Below, one piece after another: positions 1 to 6,877 of a stretch of 11,484 bases of DNA. The notes beneath the pieces are model-generated. The model had not been told where the DNA came from and did not search any database. It saw nothing but the letters and a program-made list of their open reading frames with translations. The stretch comes from CAZMFZ01 sp964565665. Its GTDB lineage: Bacteria > Bacteroidota > Bacteroidia > Cytophagales > UBA9547. Both the position numbers and the translations under genes were made by a program. The DNA lies in the NCBI GenBank assembly GCA_964565665.1, contig CAZMFZ010000116.1, positions 1 through 11,484 on the forward strand. Direction: 5' to 3'. Within the stretch, counting starts at the first letter, position 1. Each line of letters begins with the position of its first letter.

Positions 1-353
1 TTTTTGAGTTTTTACACTTGCCACAAAACTAGGCTTCAAATATTAACTAATCGTTAATTGGAGGGGGACAAAATTAGGTACAATTCATAAGCATCTCATT
101 ATCAACTATGTACACTATTATTTGTCCCCATTTTGTCCCTTCAGATATTTCATAAAACTCATAATCGACAATCTTAGTGTATATATTATCCAAAAAAGAG
201 ATTATAAAGTAGGGGATTTAAATAAATGAAAAAAATTATTAACTTACTCTTTAAGTAATTTAAGGCTGAGAATATGGTTTTCCATTTAATTTGTTAATGA
301 AAACTTAATATTAGCATAATCAGCCCCAATATCTAATTGGCTATACTAGCGGT
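1..353. other. Non-coding leader region upstream of the TPR regulator
   Basis: No convincing gene is visible on either strand in this 353-base, very AT-rich stretch. The left part carries three copies of a GTCCCC-type motif, listed separately. Positions 226-258 could encode an 11-residue peptide starting MKKII and ending LLFK, after an A-rich leader, but nothing else supports translation. A short inverted pair, GGCTGA at 264-269 and TCAGCC at 320-325, lies just upstream of the TPR gene. The promoter of that gene should be here, but I could not place a clear Bacteroidota -33/-7 pair (TTTG with TAnnTTTG). Confidence 0.5.
63..140. repeat. Inverted and tandem copies of a GGGGACAAA-type motif
   Basis: GGGGGACAAAAT lies at 63-74. 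The opposite orientation occurs twice, as TATTTGTCCCC at 119-129 and ATTTTGTCCCT at 130-140. The two right-hand copies are 11 bases apart, about one helical turn, so a protein could bind both on the same face. Together with the inverted left copy 45 bases away, this resembles a multi-site operator or a recombinase arm site. It is G/C-rich in an AT-rich surrounding. The function is inferred only; no recombinase gene is visible in the window. Confidence 0.5.
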
Positions 354-1832
354 ATGAACATACCTGCCACTCGAATTCCCAACTGTTTTTTGGTTTCTAC
401 TTTTTTTTTCTTTTGTTCATTATCTGTACATGGTATTGAAAACACAGACATATTAATTGCCAAAGCAGATAAGTATATAGCCTCCGAAAACTATTTGGAA
501 GCACTCGACTATTATTTAAAAGCTTCATCGCAACTAGAACACCGAAAAAACGACAGCCTGCCTCTCGCCTATAGTTACATGAATATTGGGCTCTGCTACG
601 ATTACTTCGATTATACTTCATATTCCAAAGCATTTATCCAAAAAGCTTTAAAGATCTATTCCCTTCTGAAAGATACAAATGGCCAAGCCCACTGCTATGC
701 CTACATGGCCGATGCGATGGAAGATGCAGGAATGAATGCCGATGCAATGGAAATGCACAACAAATCGCTCAAATTATTTTTACAGCAACACAACGCCAAA
801 GGAGAGGCAATGCAATACGACAATTTGGCCAGCGTATATGAAAATTACAAGAAGCTTGACACATCCCTGTTGCTACTCAATAAGGGATTGAGAATTTATC
901 AAACTATAAAAGATAGCATCGGCATTTGTGTGGTTCTCAACAACTTTGGCGACATACTTTATAAACAAAGAAACTATAAGCAGTCGCTTAAATATTATAA
1001 AAGGTCGCTTGCAATAGCACGAAAAATAGGCAACAAGGAAGAAGAAAGAGGCAATTTGAGAGATATAGCCAGAATATATGAAGCTTTAGGCGATTACAAA
1101 AATTCGTATTTGAACTTTACGCAATATTTTAATGCCCATCGAAAGCTTAAGATTGAAAAGAAAATTGAAGAAATAGCAGGAATAGAGGTGCGGAGTATGG
1201 AAGAAAAAAAAAACTTGGAAATCAAATCGCTAGAAGCCGAAAAAGAGATTACATCACTTCAAACAACCATCATTACCATTTGCCTAATTTCCTTTTTCCT
1301 TATACTACTTTCCGTTTATATTTCATTCTTAATTAAATGGAGAAAAGACAAACAGCTTGATAAATTGCAAAAATCCAACATGGAATCGGAGCTCAAAATG
1401 AGAAAAGAGAAACTACTGGATTTTACAAAAATGCTAGCAGAAAGAGGCGAGATAATCGATGAACTGAAGTTAAAACNNNNNNNNNNAGATCAGACGATTG
1501 GCAAAGATAAAAGTTCGGAAGCAATACGCTACAAAGCCATAGAGCAACTCTCCAATGCTAGCATACTCACCGATGAGGACTGGAAGAAATTTAAAAAACA
1601 ATTCGAAGCTGTTTACGAAGGATTTTTTAGCAAATTAAAAGACCAATATCCTGAATTATCTACAGGAGATATAAGGCTAGCTGCTATATTGAAATTGAAG
1701 CTTACTCAAGATGAAATAGCTCACATGATGGGAATATCGCCCGATAGCGTGAAGAAAGCCAAAAGCCGATTGAAAAAGAAAATATCAAATGATGAAGATT
1801 TTGACCTAAAAAGTTGGGTAAAGGAATTGTAG
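354..1832 (+). CDS. Membrane-anchored TPR protein with C-terminal helix-turn-helix (LuxR-like)
   Basis: The encoded protein is 492 residues, interrupted by a 10-N assembly gap covering residues 375-378. It starts with a probable signal peptide (about residues 1-27: arginine, then a phenylalanine-rich core ending SLSVHG). Residues about 30-260 are tetratricopeptide-like helices, with recurring A/Y/L patterns such as YEALGDYKNSY. A charged coiled coil covers about 262-303, one membrane segment about 304-327, and a cytoplasmic coiled coil continues to about 372. The C-terminal 425-476 reads YPELSTGDIRLAAILKLKL then a helix-turn-helix core DEIAHMMGISPDSVKKAKSR. This layout is a known Bacteroidota regulator type in which periplasmic TPRs sense something and the cytoplasmic helix-turn-helix binds DNA; the ligand and target genes are unknown. 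The ATG at 354 gives a full signal peptide. The frame stays open across the gap, but residues are probably missing there. No neighbour suggests an operon. Confidence 0.85.
   Translation: MNIPATRIPNCFLVSTFFFFCSLSVHGIENTDILIAKADKYIASENYLEALDYYLKASSQLEHRKNDSLPLAYSYMNIGLCYDYFDYTSYSKAFIQKALKIYSLLKDTNGQAHCYAYMADAMEDAGMNADAMEMHNKSLKLFLQQHNAKGEAMQYDNLASVYENYKKLDTSLLLLNKGLRIYQTIKDSIGICVVLNNFGDILYKQRNYKQSLKYYKRSLAIARKIGNKEEERGNLRDIARIYEALGDYKNSYLNFTQYFNAHRKLKIEKKIEEIAGIEVRSMEEKKNLEIKSLEAEKEITSLQTTIITICLISFFLILLSVYISFLIKWRKDKQLDKLQKSNMESELKMRKEKLLDFTKMLAERGEIIDELKLKXXXXDQTIGKDKSSEAIRYKAIEQLSNASILTDEDWKKFKKQFEAVYEGFFSKLKDQYPELSTGDIRLAAILKLKLTQDEIAHMMGISPDSVKKAKSRLKKKISNDEDFDLKSWVKEL
1477..1486. other. 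Assembly gap (10 N) inside the TPR regulator
   Basis: Ten undetermined bases sit between ...TTAAAAC and AGATCAG.... The same length occurs in the second gap at 8502-8511, so 10 is probably a fixed placeholder and not a measured size. The flanks translate in the same frame, but the real protein may have more residues here. Confidence 0.98.
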
Positions 1833-1932
1833 AGTAAAATTAATCTATTTACAACTCAAACGCATTTCCTTATTTCTAATTTTCATTCAAATACCCCAAA
1901 ATGATTTAGAATATTTGATAGAACAAAAAATG

Positions 1933-2006
1933 TGGGCCCTGATGGAATCGAACCATCCACCCCCTGATTATGAGTCAGATGCTCTAACCGAATGAGCTAA
2001 GGGCCC
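1933..2006 (-). tRNA. tRNA with CAU anticodon, probably tRNA-Ile2 (lysidine type) rather than elongator Met
   Basis: The minus strand folds into a 74-base cloverleaf: acceptor GGGCCCT/AGGGCCC, D stem GCTC/GAGC, anticodon stem TCTGA/TCAGG with loop CTCATAA, T arm GATGG-TTCGATT-CCATC, and discriminator A at 1933. The anticodon CAT is at 1972-1970. CCA is not encoded (the next bases are CAT). A CAU anticodon serves initiator Met, elongator Met or Ile2. The G1-C72 pair argues against a bacterial initiator. The C4-G69 and C5-G68 pairs match those known to favour TilS recognition of tRNA-Ile2 in E. coli. The Ile2 identity is therefore likely but inferred. A tRNA scan would score the fold; an Ile2/Met classifier would settle identity. 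Confidence 0.93.
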
Positions 2007-2101
2007 ATTTTTGAATCTAATATTTTATATCGTTTTCAAAAAGGATTGCAATATTAGGCAAATAGGTTTAAACAGACAAACTTAAATTCTTATTTAACAT
2101 C

Positions 2102-2137
2102 AAAATAATAGGTGTCAACACAAATCGACACCTATTA
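2102..2137 (-). terminator. Rho-independent terminator downstream of lemA
   Basis: TAATAGGTGTC at 2106-2116 and GACACCTATTA at 2127-2137 form a perfect 11-bp stem around a 10-base loop. Read on the minus strand, the stem is followed directly by TTTT (2105-2102). It lies 43 bases past the lemA stop and before the tRNA on the same strand, so it should end the lemA transcript. Confidence 0.8.
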
Positions 2138-2179
2138 CTAATTATAAAAACTCTTTGTAAACATAATAGCTACACAAAC

Positions 2180-2770
2180 CTAGAATTTAACTACAGGAGC
2201 ATTTTCAGCACCAGCCTTCGCTTCGAAATACCCTTTTTTCTCAAATTTATACAGTCCTGCTAAAAAGTTTTGTGGGAAAGAACGAATGTATTGGTTGTAT
2301 TCTTTCACCACATCGTTAAATCTTTGTCTTTCTACTGCAATTCTATTTTCAGTACCTTCCAATTGCGATTGCAATTCAAGAAAATTTTGGTTGGCTTTCA
2401 ATTCCGGATATTTTTCTACTACTACCATCAATCTGCCAAGAGCCGAACTCAAACCATCTTGAGCTTGTTGGAAATTTTTAAGGGCGTCAGGCGATAAATT
2501 TTGAGGAGATATATTTACCGAAGTTGCTTTTGCTCTAGCTTCTACCACACCTATCAATGTTTCTTTTTCGAAATTTGCATATCCTTTTACTGTTTCTACC
2601 AAGTTTGGAATCAAATCGCTTCTGCGTTGATACACATTTTGCACCTGAGCCCAAGCACTTTGCACATTTTCATCTTTCGATACCATGCTATTGTAGCTGC
2701 CCCCAAACATAGAATAAAGCAATATGCCTATCCCAACTACTATTCCAATTATTAAAAGTGTCTTTTTCAT
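2180..2770 (-). CDS. lemA: LemA family protein
   Basis: The protein is 196 residues, the normal length for LemA. Residues about 4-20 form one N-terminal membrane anchor (LLIIGIVVGIGILLYSMF). The rest is the family's long alpha-helical hairpin domain. Typical motifs are visible: VQSAWAQVQNVYQRRSDLIPNL near residue 40, VVEARAKAT, LKANQNFLELQSQLEGTENRI and VKEYNQYIRSFPQNFLAG. LemA proteins are widespread envelope proteins whose exact biochemical role is unsettled; many sit beside TPM-domain proteins. Here the gene stands alone, with its own terminator. The ATG at 2770 gives the standard MKKTLL start with the anchor complete. The upstream gene is divergent. Confidence 0.95.
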   Translation of the reverse strand: MKKTLLIIGIVVGIGILLYSMFGGSYNSMVSKDENVQSAWAQVQNVYQRRSDLIPNLVETVKGYANFEKETLIGVVEARAKATSVNISPQNLSPDALKNFQQAQDGLSSALGRLMVVVEKYPELKANQNFLELQSQLEGTENRIAVERQRFNDVVKEYNQYIRSFPQNFLAGLYKFEKKGYFEAKAGAENAPVVKF

Positions 2771-3029
2771 TATCTTTTAGTGATTTTTATTTGTAAAAAT
2801 ATATGGTTTAGCTAGGAATCAATAATTGTACCCAAAAAAATATAAATTATGAAAGGCGAGATAATGTGTTGAATCTGTGTAAATGCAGCTCCGAAATTGA
2901 CATTTTGACATACTTAATGATAAGCATCTTTATTTATATATTTTGCATTATATTTTTGAGTTTTTAAATTTTTTATCAATTAGTTTTTTTTAATTAATAT
3001 TATTTAAATTGCCTCTAAATAATATAATT
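2771..3029. promoter_or_regulatory. Divergent intergenic region between lemA and the lipoprotein pair
   Basis: This 259-base spacer separates two divergent genes and so must carry promoters for both. It is AT-rich, especially from 2930 on. TATATTTTG at 2937-2945 resembles a Bacteroidota -7 element, but the nearest upstream TTTTG (2903-2907) is too far for a standard -33 box. No operator or conserved RNA structure is evident. Confidence 0.35.
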
Positions 3030-3548
3030 ATGCTAATTGTTTGGAAAGTATTTGTTTCCGCAATTTCCATTATAATACTGACTGGCTGCGGTTATCCGCA
3101 AGAGCCCTCCCCATCTTCACAGCGTAACTTTACATCCAATTATCAACCCACGTTGATGAGTAGGCAGTTGTTAGAAAACTCTGTTTCAATAAAAAATTCG
3201 AGTAACATTTATCAGGCAGGTAAAATATATTTATACAAAAATTACATTTTTATAAATGAGAAATATAAGGGCTTTCATATCATTGATAACACTAATGGCT
3301 CTTTGCCAACAAAAATTGGCTTCATTGCAATTGCCGGTAGTTTAGACATGGCAATTAAAAACGATGTAATTTATGTAGACAACTCTACAGATTTAGTAGC
3401 TAATAATGCGAAAGATATTAATAACATAGTAGAAACAAAAAGGTTTAGGAGCACTTTTCCAGAACCTATTGCACCAGATGGTGGCTCTTATACAAAATCA
3501 AACGAAGAAAAGGAGGCAAACATTACAGGTTGGACTTTAAGAGAATAA
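3030..3548 (+). CDS. LVIVD-type lipoprotein, first of a tandem pair
   Basis: The protein is 172 residues from the ATG at 3030; a TTG seven codons earlier is also in frame, but the ATG places the signal peptide normally. A lipoprotein signal ends in the lipobox LTGC (Cys20), so the mature protein should be lipid-anchored in the envelope. The mature part contains phrases typical of the LVIVD / beta-propeller-like family of Bacteroidota: ENSVSIKNSSNIYQAGKIYL, YIFINEKYKGFHIIDNTNG, GFIAIAGSLDMAIKNDVIYV and FPEPIAPDGG. Its function is not known. It looks complete, ending with a plausible tail (ITGWTLRE). It is followed after 34 bases by a second, broken lipoprotein of the same style, and the two were probably co-transcribed. 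Confidence 0.75.
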   Translation: MLIVWKVFVSAISIIILTGCGYPQEPSPSSQRNFTSNYQPTLMSRQLLENSVSIKNSSNIYQAGKIYLYKNYIFINEKYKGFHIIDNTNGSLPTKIGFIAIAGSLDMAIKNDVIYVDNSTDLVANNAKDINNIVETKRFRSTFPEPIAPDGGSYTKSNEEKEANITGWTLRE

Positions 3549-3582
3549 TTGTAAATAAAAAGGCATCTAAAAAACCAAATAT

Positions 3583-4317
3583 ATGGATTCCAAAACCATT
3601 TTATCAATTTCTTTGCTGGTTTTTATTTTAGGCTGTGGTAAAAATTCCGATTCAATACCCAACCCGTCTACTAATGGTAAGGCAGGCTCAATGGCACGCT
3701 TTGCTATTAATGAAAATACTTTATATATTGTAGATAATACCAGCCTCAAAGTGTTTGCCATTTCTAATGCCGAATTACCCGACTCAATTGGTGTCACCAA
3801 TATTGGCGTAGGCATTTAAACAATATTTCCTTACAAAAACAATTTATTTATTGGATCGCAAAATGGAATGCACATTTTTAATATTGATGATAGACTTAAG
3901 CCCCTAAAATTGTCTACATATCAACACATATTCAGTTGCGACCCTGTTGTAGCCGATGATAAATATGCTTATGTAACATTAAGAAGTGGGAATTCATGCT
4001 TTAGAGGTGTAAATCGCTTAGATATAATTGATATTTCTGATTTGACAAACCCTAAATTCGCTACTTCAATGAACATGAGCAATCCTTATGGACTTGCTTT
4101 GGATGGAATAATTTATTTGTTTGTGATAGAGGGCTAAAAGTGATCGATGTGTCTGATAAGTCAGATTTAGTGCTAAAAACACATTTTACCTCTACAAATA
4201 GTTATGATGATACATAACTATAATAGATAAATGTTAATAGGGTCTGATGGTCTAATTCAATATAAATATGAAAACAATATACTTTCTCAACTTAATAAAA
4301 TTGATGCATATTATTAG
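3583..4317 (+). pseudogene. Decayed LVIVD-type lipoprotein, second of the pair
   Basis: The 5' part encodes a lipoprotein signal with lipobox ILGC (Cys18), then family-like text (ENTLYIVDNTSLKVFAISNA). The frame is interrupted by TAA at 3817-3819 but continues cleanly in the same frame: YKNNLFIGSQNGMHIFNIDD, YAYVTLRSGNSCFRGVNRLD, IIDISDLTNPKFATSMNM. At about 4107 one base is missing and the reading moves to another frame (NNLFVCDRGLKVIDVSDKSD), which ends in a stop at 4215-4217. Between 4206 and 4212 the frame shifts again, a TAA follows at 4228-4230, and the last stretch (MLIGSDGLIQYKYENNILSQ) ends at TAG 4315-4317. Joined, these pieces give about 240 residues of a LVIVD-repeat lipoprotein. 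Four lesions argue for real decay; sequencing error is the alternative. The end lies 11 bases from the convergent glgP stop. Confidence 0.85.
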
Positions 4318-4328
4318 TTATAGGGGTT

Positions 4329-5981
4329 TCATTTAGCATACAATTTTTCATAGTATTCCTTCACCATTCTGCCTGATTCAAATGCAGGAGCTACATCTTT
4401 CATCGCTTGCTTCACCATTTTCATCCATTTTTCAGGTGCATTGTAATACTTCGGTAAAATTTCATTTTCCAATATTTCAAACATTCTATTGCCCTCGTTT
4501 TCATCTTGGTCTTGCACAGATAATGCTCTACTAGCCGGTGAAATTAAGAAAGAGTTTTCCCCATGGCGGGCAAACTCTGGCACCCAACCATCGGGAATTG
4601 AAAAATTTACAGAGCCATTCATTGCGGCTGTCATGCCGCTTGTGCCAGATGCTTCATGGTACATCTTGGGGTTGTTAAGCCATACATCAGAGCCTTTTTT
4701 CAAAGCAGCAGAAAGTGTCAATTCATAGCCCGTAAGCACTGTTACATTAGGTAAATTTATTGATTTCCAATACAGTTCATTGAAGGTTTCAATTGCCATT
4801 TTATCTTCCGGGTATGGTTTTCCTGCCCAAATAATCTGAATGGGGAATGCAGCATTTGAAACCAATTTCATAAATCGTAGGAAATCTCGCATGAGAAAAT
4901 CGGCTCGTTTATAGCCTGCAAACCGCCTTGCCCACACCAATGTAAGCACATTTGGGTCAAATATTTTGCCTGTTTGATCGGCTACAATCTTAAAAAGTTG
5001 ACTTTTGAGTTCTTTTTTTCTAACAATAAAAGCTTTATCATCATTTTTGGTGTACGCAATTTCAAGGGCATCATCTTTCCAGTATTTCTTGTTTTGGGCA
5101 TTGGTAATGGCCTTAATTTCACAAATTCCTTGGTTTTGCTCCCACATTTCTTTAGCCACTTGCCCATGTAATTGCGAAACACCATTGGCAAGTTTGGCAA
5201 ATTTCAAGGCAGCCAAAGTATAATTAAACATATCGCCTTCCAAGCTTAGAATATGCTTTACTTCATGGTCTTGCATATGGTAAAAGAACGACATTTCCTT
5301 TAATATCTGATAGCTATGTTCCTCATTTCCAGCTTTTTCTGGTGTATGTGTAGTAAAAACCACACGCTTTTTCACTTCATCTAAGCTTTTGTATTTTGCA
5401 AATAAATAAAAATTGAGCGGCAGCGAATGCCCTTCGTTCATGTGGTACACTTCAATATTCAGCCCTAAAATATCAAGCAATTTAGCTCCGCCAATTCCAA
5501 GAACCATCGATTGAGCTATTCTGGTGGCTTCGTTCGAATCGTATAATCGATTGGTGATAGACCGAGATAAATGGTCGTTTTGTTCAATATCTGTAGTAAG
5601 TAGAAATAGCGGTGCTGATTCAAAAGTACTCGGCTTTAGCAAATAAGCTTTGATAAATACTTCTGCTCCGTGAATTTCAATAGGAAATATAATACCCGTA
5701 TCGTGTAGAAAAGAATACATTTTGTGGGTGTAAATCGGTTTCATAATGCCTTCAATATCACGTACTTGGTCGTAATAGCCATATTTCCAAAGCATACCGA
5801 TACCTAATAAATGTTGCTTGTGCTCGTAAGCACTTCGCAAATGCGAACCAGCTAGAAAGCCCAACCCACCACTGTAAATTTTCAGTGCTTGGTCGATGGC
5901 GAATTCCATTGAAAAATAGGCCACAGGTTTTGAATATTCCTTTGCAGGTTCAAAACCGAAAATATCGGCATGAGAAAGCAT
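4329..5981 (-). CDS. glgP: Alpha-glucan (glycogen) phosphorylase, short GT35 form
   Basis: The protein is 550 residues, the size of the short bacterial GT35 phosphorylases. This family releases glucose-1-phosphate from glycogen or maltodextrin in the cytoplasm. Motifs in order: VAYFSMEFAIDQALKIYSGG (20-39), YHMNEGHSLPLNF (179-191, with the His/Glu active-site loop), ARRFAGYKR (351-359; R353 and K358 match the phosphate-binding Arg/Lys), WLNNPKMYHEASGTSGM (434-450) and NFSIPDGWVPEF (459-470). The position of the lysine that forms the Schiff base with pyridoxal phosphate (Lys680 in muscle enzyme, motif EASGTGNMK) is Thr451 here, codon ACA at 4631-4629. If real, PLP could not be covalently held, so activity is uncertain. 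The start at 5981 fits the family N terminus. No glycogen genes adjoin it. Confidence 0.92.
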   Translation of the reverse strand: MLSHADIFGFEPAKEYSKPVAYFSMEFAIDQALKIYSGGLGFLAGSHLRSAYEHKQHLLGIGMLWKYGYYDQVRDIEGIMKPIYTHKMYSFLHDTGIIFPIEIHGAEVFIKAYLLKPSTFESAPLFLLTTDIEQNDHLSRSITNRLYDSNEATRIAQSMVLGIGGAKLLDILGLNIEVYHMNEGHSLPLNFYLFAKYKSLDEVKKRVVFTTHTPEKAGNEEHSYQILKEMSFFYHMQDHEVKHILSLEGDMFNYTLAALKFAKLANGVSQLHGQVAKEMWEQNQGICEIKAITNAQNKKYWKDDALEIAYTKNDDKAFIVRKKELKSQLFKIVADQTGKIFDPNVLTLVWARRFAGYKRADFLMRDFLRFMKLVSNAAFPIQIIWAGKPYPEDKMAIETFNELYWKSINLPNVTVLTGYELTLSAALKKGSDVWLNNPKMYHEASGTSGMTAAMNGSVNFSIPDGWVPEFARHGENSFLISPASRALSVQDQDENEGNRMFEILENEILPKYYNAPEKWMKMVKQAMKDVAPAFESGRMVKEYYEKLYAK

Positions 5982-6169
5982 AGAGCTAGGTGTTAAGTAT
6001 GGAGAGAACTAATATTTTATTGTAAATCTAAGAAATGAAGGCCAGAAAGTTGTTTCAACCCAACTGGTAAATATTCATGCCATGAGCAAATAAATAATAC
6101 TTTCGTGAAAAATCCATACTAGAAACCGATAAACAAAGCGGGTACCAGACAATAAGTCGCTTAAATAAT

Positions 6170-6407
6170 ATGATAAAGACTTTCGCAACACCTCAAAACG
6201 ATAGCTACAATTTGGCTATTCCAAATAATTACATTGGCAAAAAAATAGAAATTCTATTTTATGCCCTTGATGAGCTGTCAGAACAAAATACTGCTTCGGA
6301 AAAAAGTAAAACTATCTGATAAATACAAAGGAATAATAAGCAAAGAACAAGGACAGAACTTAAACGAGCATATCAAACAAATGCGAAGCGAATGTAACAA
6401 TATTTAA
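6170..6407 (+). pseudogene. Frameshifted VapB-like antitoxin remnant
   Basis: From ATG 6170 the frame reads MIKTFATPQNDSYNLAIPNN, then IGKKIEILFYALDEL, and stops at TGA 6317-6319 after 49 residues. A one-base shift in the A-run at 6308-6311 restores a sensible tail in another frame: KLSDKYKGIISKEQGQNL followed by NEHIKQMRSE, ending at TAA 6405-6407. The joined product of about 79 residues matches my recollection of small Bacteroidota antitoxins encoded just before PIN-domain toxins (N-terminal strand for DNA binding/dimerisation, C-terminal helix that wraps the toxin). The family assignment is from pattern memory and position; no database was searched. One extra A explains the shift, so a homopolymer sequencing error is possible, but the toxin partner is also damaged. 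Confidence 0.7.
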
Positions 6408-6775
6408 TTGACTCTAATGTAGTTTCTGATTATTTTTCGGCTTCTTTTCCTATTTCTGGAATGAAATTAATGGACAAGGTAATTGATGCCGTTCCAAATA
6501 TTTCTATCATTTCACAACTAGAACTGCTTTGTAGGAAAACCGATGAAACCACTACTTTAAATGTAAAGGATTTTATTGATGATAGTGTTGTTTTAGATAT
6601 TATCCCAGCTGTAGTTATGCACTGTGTGAAACTACGCAAAATCAAAAAAGTAAAAACTCCTGATGCCATTATTGCAGCTACTGCTTTGGCATACAGCTAT
6701 ACCATTATCACCAACAACGGAAAAGATTTTGATAATGTCAGTGGCTTGTAAATCGTTAATCCACATAAATTATAG
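6407..6775 (+). pseudogene. vapC: PIN-domain toxin (VapC-like), start lost and C terminus cut by a stop
   Basis: The frame beginning ATTGACTCTAAT at 6407 encodes IDSNVVSDYF, the first Asp of a PIN ribonuclease site. It is followed by ISQLELL (conserved Glu), KVKTPDAIIAATALAYSY (conserved Asp) and TIITNNGKDFDNVSGL (last conserved acidic residue). All four acidic positions of a VapC nuclease are therefore encoded. However, there is no ATG, GTG or TTG in frame before the first Asp (an upstream TAA is at 6395-6397), and the first ATG, at 6461, would omit that Asp. TAA at 6749-6751 interrupts the C terminus; after it the frame continues IVNPHKL and stops at 6773-6775, as PIN proteins normally end. 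The joined length of about 120 residues suits VapC. It overlaps the antitoxin end by one base, as usual for such pairs. A shortened 96-residue product from 6461 to 6751 is possible but should lack activity. Confidence 0.78.
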
Positions 6776-6825
6776 TCGTCATTGACTTGGTTTGTGTACT
6801 CACTATAGCCGAAAACAGCAATATC

Positions 6826-6861
6826 TTGAGCGAAAAAATTCAATCGCCAGTTTCGACTCAA
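6826..6861 (+). terminator. Possible terminator between the PIN remnant and the M48 protease
   Basis: TTGAGCGAAA at 6826-6835 pairs with TTTCGACTCAA at 6851-6861, with one bulged base. It is followed by ATTTTAAT on the plus strand. The stem sits between two convergent genes, where a terminator is expected. The T tract is short and the loop is 15 bases, so this is a weak call. Confidence 0.35.
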
Positions 6862-6877
6862 ATTTTAATCCAAATCC

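Noticed and set aside
226..258. 11-codon reading frame (MKKII...LLFK) as a leader peptide gene
   Set aside because: It is too short, made of AT-rich low-complexity codons, and has no attenuator hairpin or conserved neighbour to support translation.
4974..5223. Plus-strand frames inside glgP
   Set aside because: They are antisense shadows of a well-supported phosphorylase and have no protein-family character.
3817..6751. Reading the in-frame TAA codons as a recoded stop (alternative genetic code)
   Set aside because: Intact genes in the window contain no internal TAA and use TAA or TAG as normal stops; the broken genes also have frameshifts, which recoding cannot explain.
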